Notes under the pieces: generated by a model
What the model saw: only the letters and a program-made list of their open reading frames with translations
The model's database searches: none
What the model was told of the DNA's origin: nothing
Program-made: the position numbers and the translations under genes
Shown here: piece by piece, positions 46,033-55,288 of the stretch
How positions within the stretch are numbered: the stretch's first letter is position 1
How the letters are laid out: each line of letters starts with the position of its first letter
NCBI GenBank assembly: GCA_012034575.1
Contig: JAAUPF010000003.1
Span: forward strand, 24,146 to 88,145
Origin: Richelia sp. CSU_2_1
GTDB taxonomy: Bacteria; Cyanobacteriota; Cyanobacteriia; Cyanobacteriales; Microcoleaceae
Length of the DNA stretch: 64,000 bases
Reading direction: 5' to 3'

Positions 46033-46821
46033 TTAAATATTGGGTTGTAAAAGTTCAACCATTTTTTGCGCGACACCAGTGGCGGAGGCAGGATTCTGTC
46101 CGGTCACTAACCGATCGCTGACTGCAACGTGTGCTTGAAAATTAGGAGCTTCAGTGTGCTTCGCACCGCGTTCGAGCAGTTTCGATTCCAACAAAAAAGG
46201 CATAGTTTTCGTGAGTCCGACTGCGGCTTCCTCTTCATTTGTAAATGCTGCAACGGTTTTACCTGCAACAAGATACGATCCATTTGCTAGCCGAACATTT
46301 ACCAGTCCTGCTGGACCATGACACACTGCTCCAACAATACCCCCTCGGTCGTATATTGCTGCTGTCAGTTTTGCGAGTCCTCGATCGTTCGGAAAATCCC
46401 ACATTGTGCCGTGCCCGCCTGCAAATAGAATAGCTTTGTACTCAGCCGGGTTAACTTCTTCTGGAGCCAATGTATCGTTGACCTCTGCCATAACTGCGGG
46501 ATTCTCAACAAACTGGCGGTTAATCGGATCGTCGAGCTTAAGACTGGAAGGATCGATCGGGGCATTGGCTCCAGTTGGACTGACAAAATCGACTTCATAT
46601 CCCGCTTGCGCGAACAGTGCGTGGGGATGTGCTGCTTCACTTAGATAAAAGCCAGTTTTCTTGCCTTTATCACCTAAGCGATCGTGATTTGTTAGGACAA
46701 TCAAAACCTTATTCGGCTGATTTGAGGTCAAAGAAGTAACTGGTTTAGCATTGGCTTGAATCAAGACACCCAGCGCACTCAAACCCAGTAAAGTCTGTAT
46801 GACTATCTTGCCGTTAAACAT
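46033..46821 (-). CDS. DJ-1/PfpI family protein (Hsp31/glyoxalase III-like), exported
   Basis: A 262-residue protein. A signal-like N-terminus (VIQTLLGLSALGVLIQANAK) precedes a DJ-1/PfpI domain. This has VLIVLTNHDRLGDKGKKTGF, YEVDFVSPTGANAPIDPSSL, the nucleophile elbow GGIVGAVCHGPAGLVNVRLA with Cys-His, and KAILFAGGHGTMWDFPND. This subgroup includes enzymes that turn methylglyoxal into lactate without glutathione. It heads a leftward set with the YqhD remnant and the MRJP lipoprotein. The ATG at 46821 has AAGGAG upstream. Confidence 0.9.
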   Translation of the reverse strand: MFNGKIVIQTLLGLSALGVLIQANAKPVTSLTSNQPNKVLIVLTNHDRLGDKGKKTGFYLSEAAHPHALFAQAGYEVDFVSPTGANAPIDPSSLKLDDPINRQFVENPAVMAEVNDTLAPEEVNPAEYKAILFAGGHGTMWDFPNDRGLAKLTAAIYDRGGIVGAVCHGPAGLVNVRLANGSYLVAGKTVAAFTNEEEAAVGLTKTMPFLLESKLLERGAKHTEAPNFQAHVAVSDRLVTGQNPASATGVAQKMVELLQPNI

Positions 46822-46975
46822 GATTTTTTTCTCCTTATGACAGAGTTATAATTGTGATTTCACCGCGAAAAACTAGAACGTGGAGCGAGGAGTTATTCCT
46901 ACATCTTCCAGAACTGTTTGAATCGATCGGCTTATCCAAAGACTATCAACTCATCACGCTGCGTACAACCTGATA

Positions 46976-46994
46976 TTGTCAGAAAATGTCAGAT
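46976..46994. promoter_or_regulatory. Direct-repeat motif TTGTCAGAAAATGTCAGAT (site A)
   Basis: Two TGTCAGA half-sites in direct orientation, ten bases apart, 155 bases upstream of the DJ-1 gene. A copy with a single change lies at 54185, upstream of the other leftward operon of similar theme. Confidence 0.5.
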
Positions 46995-47092
46995 CGATGT
47001 CTGAACCTGGAAAAAAAACTTACTGGGTTATTTATTTATTTTGCGTTGTTCGCATGGGAATGCGATGTATTACCGACCGACACGATCGGAAC

Positions 47093-47122
47093 TTGACAAA
47101 TTATTGATAAATAAAGTATTAT
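47093..47122 (+). promoter_or_regulatory. Predicted promoter for the STAND/WD40 gene
   Basis: A TTGACA box at 47093 and TATTAT at 47117 with an 18-base A/T-rich spacer. It would give a long leader of about 215 bases. Confidence 0.45.
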
Positions 47123-47343
47123 GCGAGTTGTCAAAAACAAAGTAGCTCTTTGCGTAATTTTGGTGATAACGCAAGGTTATAATCTCGCTGCATCAAAGTT
47201 TTCAGCAATTTCACATTTGACAATTTTGTGCCGATCTATACAATTTTCACAATCGATCCAATAAAAACAACAAAGTTAATGCGACTTGATTGAATCTTCA
47301 AGAGCTAGTTGACCTGTGAATGCAAACTTGAGTGGTAATACCT

Positions 47344-50300
47344 ATGCTGACTAAAAATGCTTCAGAGATGCTAGACAAACTGCTAGAATTAGGTTCGTTA
47401 ACGGATCTACAAAACACGGTTCTTCAAAAAGCTTGGTCTGGCAAGACCTACCCGGAAATAGCAGAAGACCTCGGATATGATGCAGGCTATGTTAGAGATG
47501 TTGGTGCAAAACTCTGGCGAGTTCTCTCTAATACACTCGGTCTAGAAATCAACAAGACCAATTTTCGTTCTCAAATTCAGCGGTATTTTCAAACAGCAGA
47601 AACAAATGAACCTGTGAAGCAATCAGCTTCACCAACACATAATTGGTCCACTTCTTCTATTCACATAGCAGAATCGTCGCAGGTTTCTTCATCGCTCGCA
47701 TTACCATTTTCACTGCATGACGAATCAATCGGTCGAGAGCAAGAGCAAACTGAGTTAACGAACTGGATTGAGCATCAAAACTGTCGTTTGCTCGTCATTC
47801 AGGGTATGGGTGGAATTGGCAAAACAACGCTGACACAACATCTAGCTCGAACCCTCGGACCTAAATTTGAGCGGGTGATTTGGCGTTCCCTGCATAACGC
47901 TTCTCCAGCCAGTGACATGATTGCGGATATTTTAGGTACTCTCGGACATTTAGATGACGAGATTCGCTGGGAAGAGGATCTGAACCACAGCCTGACCGTA
48001 TTACTCTCTTACCTTCAGCAACATCGGTGCCTTTTGATTCTTGACAATTTAGAAACGATTCTCCGCAGTCACGAACGTACAGGAGATTATCGTGAAGGAT
48101 ATGAAGAATACGATCTGCTGTTCGCCCGTGTGGCTCAATTATCCCACCAAAGTTGTCTAATTATTACGAGTCGAGAAAAACCAAAAACAATTTCTACCTA
48201 CGAAAAACAGAATAAGCAAGTTCGGTCGATAACCTTGAGAGGTCTTTCGGCACAAGCGGCACAGCAGATGTTGGCAAGTTATGATTTTTCCTGCAATGAT
48301 TCCGAAGATTGGGAACTGTTTGTAAGTCATTACGCTGGCAATCCACTCGCACTCAAACTTATATCTACGAGTGTGCGCGGGCTCTTCGAGAGCGATCTGG
48401 CAGAGTTTCGGAAACTACTGGTTCAGGGTATAGCAATTTCAGACGATATAGATGATTTAATCGAACGACAATTCAGTCGTTTATCGTTGCCTGAAAAAGA
48501 ACTTATGTACTGGTTTGCGAGTCAGTGCGAAACATTAACTTACGCTCAACTCAATAACCTGCTCCTCAATTCAGTTGCCCGAACCGAATTACCTCGGACA
48601 TTGGAACGACTCAAGCGGCGATCTTTATTAGAAGATGTTCGGGGTCGATTTAGCCTCCAACCGATGATTGCAGAGTACGCGATGGGACGGCTGATTCAAG
48701 AACTTTGCCAAGAGATTGCAAGTGGCGCATTCGACTATTTAAATCGACTACCACTTGTGAATGCTGAAGCAACGGATTATGTCCGCAGCGCTCAAGTGCG
48801 ACAATTAGTTCAACCGTTGGTTAACTACCTCGTAGAACGATTTAGCACGCGACTGCAATTGGAACAGAGAATCGAGCAGTTGAAAGATATGTTACAAAAG
48901 CTCGAACCCAGTCAGAAGTATTCGGGCTACGCAGGCGGTAATTTGTTGAATTTGCTAATTTTAATGGATGTCGATTTAAGCAATCGCGATTTTTCTAATT
49001 TGACAATTAGACACGCTTACTTTGCGGGCAAACAGTTACATGGCATCAATTTACAAGGTTGTAGGTTTGCAAACTCCGTTTTTTCGGAAACGTTTGGGAG
49101 CGTTTTCTGTGTTGCCATAAGTCCGGATGGAACGATGGTTGCGGCTGGAACGACTAGCAATGACATCCACATTTGGAAGTCGCCAAGTACAAAGTCGGTG
49201 GTGGTTCTGCGCGGACATCAAGGATGGATTAAGTCGATCTCCTGGAGCCCGGACGGTCAGTCTCTCGTAAGTGCCAGTCACGATCGAACTTTACGTCTCT
49301 GGAGCATTATGACCGGAGAGTGTTCGATGATTCTATCCACTGCGCCTGCTGCTGAAACGACCGTTACCTTTAGTAGAGACGGTCAATTTTTAGCGAGCAG
49401 TGGAGATGATGCTGCATTACGTTTGTGGAATGTTTCTACAGGGCATTGTCAGCGGACGATAGACCGCGCTCATGAAGCCGGAATTACCTCACTAAGCTTC
49501 ACACCCGATGGAACGCGACTGATTAGCACGGGAAAGGATAATGTCATCAACATCTGGCGGTTCTCTGACCTATCGAAGCTGAGTACGTTAGTCGGACACA
49601 CTAAAAGTGTTTTGTGTGGCCGAGTCAGCCCAGATGGAGCTATCTTAGCAACTGGAAGCGATGATTGTACTGTACGTCTCTGGAATCTTGAGACAGATGA
49701 GTGTTTGGCAGTTTTGACCGGACATACCCGTTGCGTGTGGACGGTTAGTTTTAGCCCGGACGGACAATATCTTGTGAGTGGAGGACATGACTTCAGTATG
49801 CGTCTTTGGGATGTATCAACCCGACAATGCTTGAGGCTAATTCGCGGACATACCAGCTTTGTTTGGTCAGTTGTTTTTAGTCCAGATGGAAAATTTTTGA
49901 TTAGTGGCGGACACGATCAAACATTGCGGTGGTGGGAGTTTTCCAAAGGACGACCGTTTAAAACGCTTCAAGGTTACAGTAATGGAATTCAGTCGATCGC
50001 CGCAAGTCCTACGACAAATCTTGTTGTGAGCGGCGGACGCGATTCTCATCTGCAATTTTGGGATTCTGAAACGGGTGAACTACTACAAACTCTCACGCCA
50101 CAAAGCGGTTGGATTCGATCGCTCGCATTTAGCCCAGACGGCTGCTCGCTCGCGAGTGCAAGCGAAGATTTATCGATTCAAGTGTATTGCACCAAAACCA
50201 AGCAGAAACTTCAAAGGTTTCTGGGTCACGGTTGCTGGATTTGGTCAGTTGCTTTTAGCCCGGATGCAACGGTTTTAGCCAGCGCGAGTGAAGACAAAAC

Positions 50301-50982
50301 GATTCGTCTCTGGAGCCTTCAGTCGGGGCAATGCTTGGGTATTCTTCAAGGACATACAAACAGCGTGCGGTCGATTTCGTTTAGTCCCAATCACGGGTTT
50401 TTAGCAAGTAGCAGTCTGGATGGAACAGTTCGGATTTGGCAATTAGAAACACAACAGCTCGTTCAGACAATTCAGACAGGTTGCGTTCACGCAATTGCTT
50501 TCAGTGTAGATGGACAATACTTAGCTTATGGTAATGAGACTGGACTTATTTGTCTTTGTGATGCGACGACTAGAGAAACCATTGCACTTTTGCAAGGACA
50601 TACTAATCGCATCAGTTCGCTCGCGTTTAGTGCCGACGGTCAGTTATTACTCAGCGGTAGCGATGACTGTACTGCAAAATTATGGCAGGTGAACGATCGA
50701 GCGTGTTTTCAAACCCTAAGCGGTCATCAAGATGCAGTAACAGCCGTCACTTTTTGTACTGATGCTGCGACCGTAATTACGGGAAACCTTGATGCGACGC
50801 TACGAATTTGGTCAATCAAAAACGGTACTACTTTACAAGCGATACCAGTTATTCGACCTTATGAAATGATGAATATTGCCGATATTTCAGGTTTAACTGA
50901 AACTCAAAAATCCCAGCTAAAAATGCTTGGTGCAATGGTCGTTGGTTCCTTATTGCCGATTGCTACCGTGACTGAAAATTAG
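47344..50982 (+). CDS. STAND NTPase: N-terminal HTH, NB-ARC ATPase, pentapeptide-like segment and 14 WD40 repeats
   Basis: A protein of about 1212 residues; ATG 47344 gives MLTKNASEMLDKLLELGSLT, four codons after an in-frame GTG. Residues about 18-85 are a helix-turn-helix with GKTYPEIAEDLGYDAGYVRD, like the N-terminal domain of vWA-MoxR-associated proteins. The ATPase has LLVIQGMGGIGKTTLTQHLA (Walker A), CLLILDNLETIL (Walker B) and GNPLALKLISTSV. DLSNRDFSNLTIRHAYFAGK is pentapeptide-like. Fourteen WD40 blades (GH...SPDG...LRLW) fill the rest, enough for two seven-blade propellers. It is a signal-sensing switch of unknown output; no separate effector is adjacent. Confidence 0.93.
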   Translation: MLTKNASEMLDKLLELGSLTDLQNTVLQKAWSGKTYPEIAEDLGYDAGYVRDVGAKLWRVLSNTLGLEINKTNFRSQIQRYFQTAETNEPVKQSASPTHNWSTSSIHIAESSQVSSSLALPFSLHDESIGREQEQTELTNWIEHQNCRLLVIQGMGGIGKTTLTQHLARTLGPKFERVIWRSLHNASPASDMIADILGTLGHLDDEIRWEEDLNHSLTVLLSYLQQHRCLLILDNLETILRSHERTGDYREGYEEYDLLFARVAQLSHQSCLIITSREKPKTISTYEKQNKQVRSITLRGLSAQAAQQMLASYDFSCNDSEDWELFVSHYAGNPLALKLISTSVRGLFESDLAEFRKLLVQGIAISDDIDDLIERQFSRLSLPEKELMYWFASQCETLTYAQLNNLLLNSVARTELPRTLERLKRRSLLEDVRGRFSLQPMIAEYAMGRLIQELCQEIASGAFDYLNRLPLVNAEATDYVRSAQVRQLVQPLVNYLVERFSTRLQLEQRIEQLKDMLQKLEPSQKYSGYAGGNLLNLLILMDVDLSNRDFSNLTIRHAYFAGKQLHGINLQGCRFANSVFSETFGSVFCVAISPDGTMVAAGTTSNDIHIWKSPSTKSVVVLRGHQGWIKSISWSPDGQSLVSASHDRTLRLWSIMTGECSMILSTAPAAETTVTFSRDGQFLASSGDDAALRLWNVSTGHCQRTIDRAHEAGITSLSFTPDGTRLISTGKDNVINIWRFSDLSKLSTLVGHTKSVLCGRVSPDGAILATGSDDCTVRLWNLETDECLAVLTGHTRCVWTVSFSPDGQYLVSGGHDFSMRLWDVSTRQCLRLIRGHTSFVWSVVFSPDGKFLISGGHDQTLRWWEFSKGRPFKTLQGYSNGIQSIAASPTTNLVVSGGRDSHLQFWDSETGELLQTLTPQSGWIRSLAFSPDGCSLASASEDLSIQVYCTKTKQKLQRFLGHGCWIWSVAFSPDATVLASASEDKTIRLWSLQSGQCLGILQGHTNSVRSISFSPNHGFLASSSLDGTVRIWQLETQQLVQTIQTGCVHAIAFSVDGQYLAYGNETGLICLCDATTRETIALLQGHTNRISSLAFSADGQLLLSGSDDCTAKLWQVNDRACFQTLSGHQDAVTAVTFCTDAATVITGNLDATLRIWSIKNGTTLQAIPVIRPYEMMNIADISGLTETQKSQLKMLGAMVVGSLLPIATVTEN

Positions 50983-51011
50983 TAAAGAGTATTAGCCAAG
51001 CAGACGAGAAT

Positions 51012-51041
51012 CCCTCACCACAATCTGTGATTTGGTGAGGG
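51012..51041. terminator. Hairpin CCCTCACCA...TGGTGAGGG
   Basis: A nine-base stem directly downstream of the STAND gene and upstream of the convergent MFS gene. There is no U-run after it. Confidence 0.45.
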
Positions 51042-51105
51042 AGTATGTCACTAATACCAATTCTGTATGAATTTTAGTGCAAATGTAGAGCGCTAAAATA
51101 TTAGG

Positions 51106-52317
51106 TTAGTGCTTTGATTTTGACCTCTCCGAACGGAATAGCAAAATCGAAGCAATCGCAGCGAATACCATAACACCACCAAAAACCAACAGAGCAGGAG
51201 TAAATCCGAAGCGCAGGATTTCACCAAATACAAATCCGCCCGTACCGAAGCCGATAAATAGCGTAAACACGTTCAACCCCATTGCTTGCCCCGGTCGTTC
51301 CGAACCCAGGTTTGTGACAATGCCTGCCAGCAGGGGTTGCGTCAAATCGTAGCCGAAGGACAAAGCAGTCGCAGCAACGATTGCGACGACAGGCGGAACG
51401 TTCGCAATTAAAACCAGCGGGGAAATTGCAGCGATCGCGAAACCGACAGGCAGTATGCGGTTGCGCCCCCACCGATCTGCTACTCTTCCGATAATCGGGC
51501 CGAATATAATGCCTGGAACTCCATACCCCAGCAAAGCCATCCCGATTTGGGTTTCATTGAACCCGTACCGCTGGGATAAGTAAAGTCCCAACCAGGTAAA
51601 GATACCGGAGTGAAAAATCCCGTTCAGAAACACGTAACCGTAAGTTCTAGCACCCCGCCGCGATGTCAGCAGTTCTTTGTATCCCGCCAGCAGATTTTTT
51701 AAGTGAAAAGGAACCTTTGATTTGGTACTTGTAATTGAGCGACGCTGTTTCCACAAGATGTAAAACAATACGCCAGCAACAATACCGACACCCACAAACA
51801 ATCCTTGCCAACCGACCGCAGGTAGCAAAATGGCACCAAAACTAGACCCCAAAGCCATACCGCCAGCCATCGCACCAAATATCCACCCCAAAGGACGACC
51901 GCGCTGCGAGTAGGGGTACAGTTCTCCAATCAGAGTTAAAATTTGTGGAATAGTACCGCTAGCGCTCAGTCCGGTCACAAGTCGCCATCCAATTAGTTGA
52001 GTTGCCGACTGAGCAGTTGCACTCAACAAAGTTAATACCATCATTGCGAATAATGATATTAGCATCACCGATTTTCGACCAACTTTATCTGCCACCAACC
52101 CAAAAAATAGCGAGGTAATTCCATAGGGAATCATGTAGGCCGGAATCAGTAATCCAATGATTTGGTTGCCAACTCGAAACTCTTCCGCTAAATGGGGAAT
52201 GATTGGCGCAACCATGTAGGCTTGAAAGAAAATGAGAACGGTTGCCGCGCTGAGAGTCCATAACAAGCGCTCCCGCTGGTCGGATTCTCTAGCTGATAAG
52301 CTGCTACTAATTTCCAT
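51106..52317 (-). CDS. MFS transporter
   Basis: The ATG at 52317 has GGAGAAC upstream and gives about 403 residues with 12 membrane segments; a longer frame to 52356 is open. ITSLFFGLVADKVGRKSVML is the loop 2-3 motif of the major facilitator superfamily, and GYGVPGIIFGPIIGRVADRW is its repeat in the second half. It resembles the drug or sugar efflux proteins (DHA1 type). It would pump a small molecule out of the cytoplasm. It is the last gene of a leftward operon after the glyoxalase-like gene (54 bases). Confidence 0.92.
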   Translation of the reverse strand: MEISSSLSARESDQRERLLWTLSAATVLIFFQAYMVAPIIPHLAEEFRVGNQIIGLLIPAYMIPYGITSLFFGLVADKVGRKSVMLISLFAMMVLTLLSATAQSATQLIGWRLVTGLSASGTIPQILTLIGELYPYSQRGRPLGWIFGAMAGGMALGSSFGAILLPAVGWQGLFVGVGIVAGVLFYILWKQRRSITSTKSKVPFHLKNLLAGYKELLTSRRGARTYGYVFLNGIFHSGIFTWLGLYLSQRYGFNETQIGMALLGYGVPGIIFGPIIGRVADRWGRNRILPVGFAIAAISPLVLIANVPPVVAIVAATALSFGYDLTQPLLAGIVTNLGSERPGQAMGLNVFTLFIGFGTGGFVFGEILRFGFTPALLVFGGVMVFAAIASILLFRSERSKSKH

Positions 52318-52371
52318 TTTGTTCTCCAGTTGAAGTAAGTAAATGTTTGAAGTCAAAAGCCAAGCGATTTA

Positions 52372-52785
52372 CTACCAAGAGCCAGTATTAGGCATCGAAA
52401 CCCAAGGTTCTTGAGGTGGCAAAGCCTCATTTTGTTGCAGCAGCTCAATGGAGATGCCGTTCGGGTCTTTGACAAATGCCATGAACCCATCGCGAGGCGG
52501 GCGATGAATGGTGATACCGTGAGATTTGAGAGTTTCGCAAGTTTCGTAAATGTTCTCGATTCGATAAGCGAGATGACCGAAATTGTCGCCCCTCTCGTAT
52601 GTTCTATCGTCCCAATTATGCGTTAGTTCGATTTCTGGTCCGCCCGGTTCCGTTGCTAAAAAATAAAGAGTGTACTGCCCGCTTGGGTAGTCTTTTTGGC
52701 GGAGGAGTTTCAACCCTAATAGTTCGTAAAACCGCAAGGTAAGCTCGACATTTTCTATCCGAATCATGCAGTGTAGAAATTTCAT
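52372..52785 (-). CDS. VOC family protein, lactoylglutathione lyase (glyoxalase I)-like
   Basis: A 137-residue protein with MKFLHCMIRIENVELTLRFY, LGLKLLRQKDYPSGQYTLYF, PEIELTHNWDDRTYERGDNF, GHLAYRIENIYETC, and FMAFVKDPNGISIELLQQN. The His5, Glu (PEIELT), His (FGHLAY) and Glu (SIELL) set is the metal site of glyoxalase I. The reaction joins methylglyoxal and glutathione to lactoylglutathione. Its start overlaps the stop of the HAD gene by four bases, so translation is coupled. Confidence 0.93.
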   Translation of the reverse strand: MKFLHCMIRIENVELTLRFYELLGLKLLRQKDYPSGQYTLYFLATEPGGPEIELTHNWDDRTYERGDNFGHLAYRIENIYETCETLKSHGITIHRPPRDGFMAFVKDPNGISIELLQQNEALPPQEPWVSMPNTGSW

Positions 52786-53567
52786 ACCGTCTCCTCATTA
52801 AAACTCTTAGACATGGCACTTATCAAATCGGGCAACTGCTCTAAAGAAAACGAAGTAATTTGATGTTGGCGCGCCAGTTCCCAATGGTGTTCGGCTTGGT
52901 AGCCCCATATAGCCCAATAAGCGCTGTAACCTGCTTGCTTGACATCGATCGCATTGATAATGTTGTCATCTAGGAAAAAGATTTCATCGGGACGAACGCT
53001 ATGCTCTAGTTGGATTGCTTTTAGAGCTGCTGGTTTATTGCGTTGCTCTCCAAAAACTTGATGGGGGTCTAGCTTGATTCCGGTTTTTGCCAGAATTTTG
53101 ATAATCGAATCACTATCCTTAGCCGAAACGATATAAAGGGGAGCATCCAATCCCTTAAGAAATGATTGAATGTTTGGGTAAAGTGTATGTTGTTCTAACC
53201 ACAACAATTCTCGCTCTTGTTTGGCCTTTGTTCGGTACTCATTCACCTTTTTTACAAAAATTTCGACTTCAATCGGGTCTAAGGATAAATAAAGCCGCTC
53301 GTAATCATCTTGCGTCCGAATTGGTGTATCCATGTCGAAAATTGCCACTGCAAAATGTCCTAAATGCTTGGCAAAATTTCGGCAGTGAGTAAACCGTTTG
53401 ATAAAGCTAGCTGGGATGTTAGCTAATCCTTCCAGGCTGAAATTTTTGATCTCTAAATCATAGTAACCATTCCAAGTAACTAGAAGGCATTCGTTCAGTC
53501 CATCAGCAATTACGCCATCAAAATCCAATGCAAATATTTTTTGTAGACCTTGCATTTGTGTTGTCAT
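52782..53567 (-). CDS. HAD family hydrolase
   Basis: A 261-residue protein. The nucleophile motif is FALDFDGVIADGLNECLLVT; later come LYIVSAKDSDSIIKILAKTG, the Lys in EQRNKPAALKAIQ, and DEIFFLDDNIINAIDVKQAG, with the acidic pair. A cap of about 120 helical residues sits after motif 1. The substrate is unknown. It is the first intact gene of the leftward operon with the glyoxalase-like and MFS genes. Confidence 0.9.
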   Translation of the reverse strand: MTTQMQGLQKIFALDFDGVIADGLNECLLVTWNGYYDLEIKNFSLEGLANIPASFIKRFTHCRNFAKHLGHFAVAIFDMDTPIRTQDDYERLYLSLDPIEVEIFVKKVNEYRTKAKQERELLWLEQHTLYPNIQSFLKGLDAPLYIVSAKDSDSIIKILAKTGIKLDPHQVFGEQRNKPAALKAIQLEHSVRPDEIFFLDDNIINAIDVKQAGYSAYWAIWGYQAEHHWELARQHQITSFSLEQLPDLISAMSKSFNEETV

Positions 53568-53706
53568 TCCTTTTTTACTTTCATTTTGAGGTGTGTTTTG
53601 GGTTAAGCAAAAACTGAGAAGTGACTTAACCCAAACAATTAATCAGTTGCGAAATTATGCAGTCTTTTTTTGACTTCAGAATTGATTGCTATCGCAGCAA
53701 TCGGGG

Positions 53707-53904
53707 TTAGCGAATTGCCTCTGCTAGCTCTCGGTGCGGTTGCGCTCGGAGTTCGGCAACTGCCGCAAAAGTTTCGCGCATGAATTCTCCAACGTAGGCG
53801 TAATAAGAAGCTGTGATGATGTTGCCATCCCGCACGACTCGCGCGTTAATTACATTAGCGCCCGAGTTAATCATGTCGTCTTTCATTTTGATTGAATATT
53901 TCAC
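53707..53904 (-). pseudogene. C-terminal remnant of a DJ-1/PfpI protein
   Basis: 65 codons: the frame reads DDMINSGANVINARVVRDGN followed by IITASYYAYVGEFMRETFAA. This is the last strand-helix of DJ-1/PfpI proteins (VVxDGNIIT). The nucleophile elbow and N-terminus are missing. It sits ahead of the HAD gene on the same strand and mirrors the intact DJ-1 gene that heads the other leftward set. Confidence 0.7.
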
Positions 53905-54184
53905 AAGGATGTGCCAATTCTGGAAGGTAGAGACCTGTTAATTGATGGGTATTGCCCAGTATATGGTGACTGGTAACAATGAAAAGAATCCGTTGGGACA
54001 TGATAAATCTTCCTTGCTTCACAAGCGTTTAATTGTTGGAAATTTACCCAAAACCGCAGCAAGCAACTCAATTTAAAGTCGAGAAACGCTCGATTTTTTT
54101 GATAAGCAATACTTCGGCTTTCATCGAACTACATTCACACTACTGGAGCAATTCGGCAGTCGCAATCGTATTTTGTCTGCTAAT

Positions 54185-54203
54185 TTGTCAGAAATTGTCA
54201 GAT
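54185..54203. promoter_or_regulatory. Direct-repeat motif TTGTCAGAAATTGTCAGAT (site B)
   Basis: 18 of 19 bases match site A at 46976. A third TGTCAG follows at once (54202). It lies 281 bases upstream of the DJ-1 remnant that starts the leftward operon. Confidence 0.5.
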
Positions 54204-54299
54204 GTCAGTCAATCAAACGTCGCAGGGGTTGCAATTCGGTACGCACGGCTTTCTTTTAACACACATTTCGCACCCTCAACTGGCACGCAAAGGTCGAAC

Positions 54300-54602
54300 A
54301 TGGGATGGAAACAGAAATCGCATTCAGGCATTGTTTTTCGGGCGCGAGTTGCGCAACAGACACCAGAAAAACTTGAAAAGCTTGCAGCTTCTATGGGTCA
54401 CTTGTACGGAGGTAAGGGGAAACCCGGTGCCCTACTGGATCTGCTGGCATCTGGAGATTTTGTTCTCGTACCCAAAAACGCAACAGATGTCATAAAATCT
54501 GTGGCACAGTTATTGGAAGAAACCTCGCCGTCTGCCCTCAAATTGGAGCGCTCGCGGGGGGACGCTACTCAAACAATTCCTGCGGGGTCACAGCAAATCT
54601 AG
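54300..54602 (+). CDS. Small hypothetical protein
   Basis: The ATG at 54300 has AAAGG seven bases upstream; the open frame begins at 54033 but that part overlaps the regulatory motif and looks non-coding. The 100-residue product reads MGWKQKSHSGIVFRARVAQQ, TPEKLEKLAASMGHLYGGKG, KPGALLDLLASGDFVLVPKN. Two amphipathic helices and a basic N-terminus recall small plasmid-type or CopG-like proteins, but I do not recognise the family. Confidence 0.6.
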   Translation: MGWKQKSHSGIVFRARVAQQTPEKLEKLAASMGHLYGGKGKPGALLDLLASGDFVLVPKNATDVIKSVAQLLEETSPSALKLERSRGDATQTIPAGSQQI

Positions 54603-55288
54603 ACCGATATGTTCCTGATGTTGGTAAAGCAAATTATGCTCGATCGAGAATTGCTTTCAGCAGGTCTGCCCGGATGTATTCTGTTGTGAAATAGTGCTAA
54701 TTATCAACAATTTATTTACGTTTTAATTAGTAAGTTTTGTCGGTCGCACTCTCAAATAAACGACTGTTCTATTAATTGAGTTATTTAAGTTAATTAATAA
54801 AAGCGCTTCGCGCAACAGGGGCGATCGTTAAATAGGGCTTGCTGAATATATCGATCGCACGTTACGTGGGCTGGGTTAAGAGAGCGTGCGATCGAGTGCG
54901 AGCGTGCAAGATTGACTGGTAAAATGGGTCAAAACCCGTGCATCACCATCGACAAAAGTGTACCGAAAAGTTGAGCTTGCTTATAGTCCCCCCATCAGAA
55001 AAAGATAAGTTTAATCAGGTTTGGATAAGTTTTACGAAGCAGTTCTGCCAATTGCGGGCTTTAGCCCTCACTACAAACTGTCTTGCCATACACGGTTATT
55101 CCGGGCTTAGTCCGGGATTTACGGGGTTAAATGTATTTGTCTGGATCTCGACGATCTGAGTCGGCCGCTACACAAATCTTGATGTGAGTTAAATACCTCG
55201 ATCGCCCGCAATGTGCTATGACACACATGGCGATATTTGCGATCGAATATTCTGCTTTCTGCCTTTTGCCTTCAGGAGATTTGTACTG
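54603..55288. other. Intergenic region before panC-cmk
   Basis: About 690 bases. Contains the half-element TAGGGCTTGCTGAATA at about 54835 (see 44361) and a GCGGGCTTTAGCCCTC stretch at about 55055. No gene is seen. Confidence 0.5.

Larger units (their letters stand above)
46822..47343. other. Divergent promoter region of the DJ-1 and STAND genes
   Basis: About 520 bases between two genes that point away from each other. It includes a 19-bp direct-repeat motif (46976) and a good sigma-70-type promoter toward the right (47093). Confidence 0.6.
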
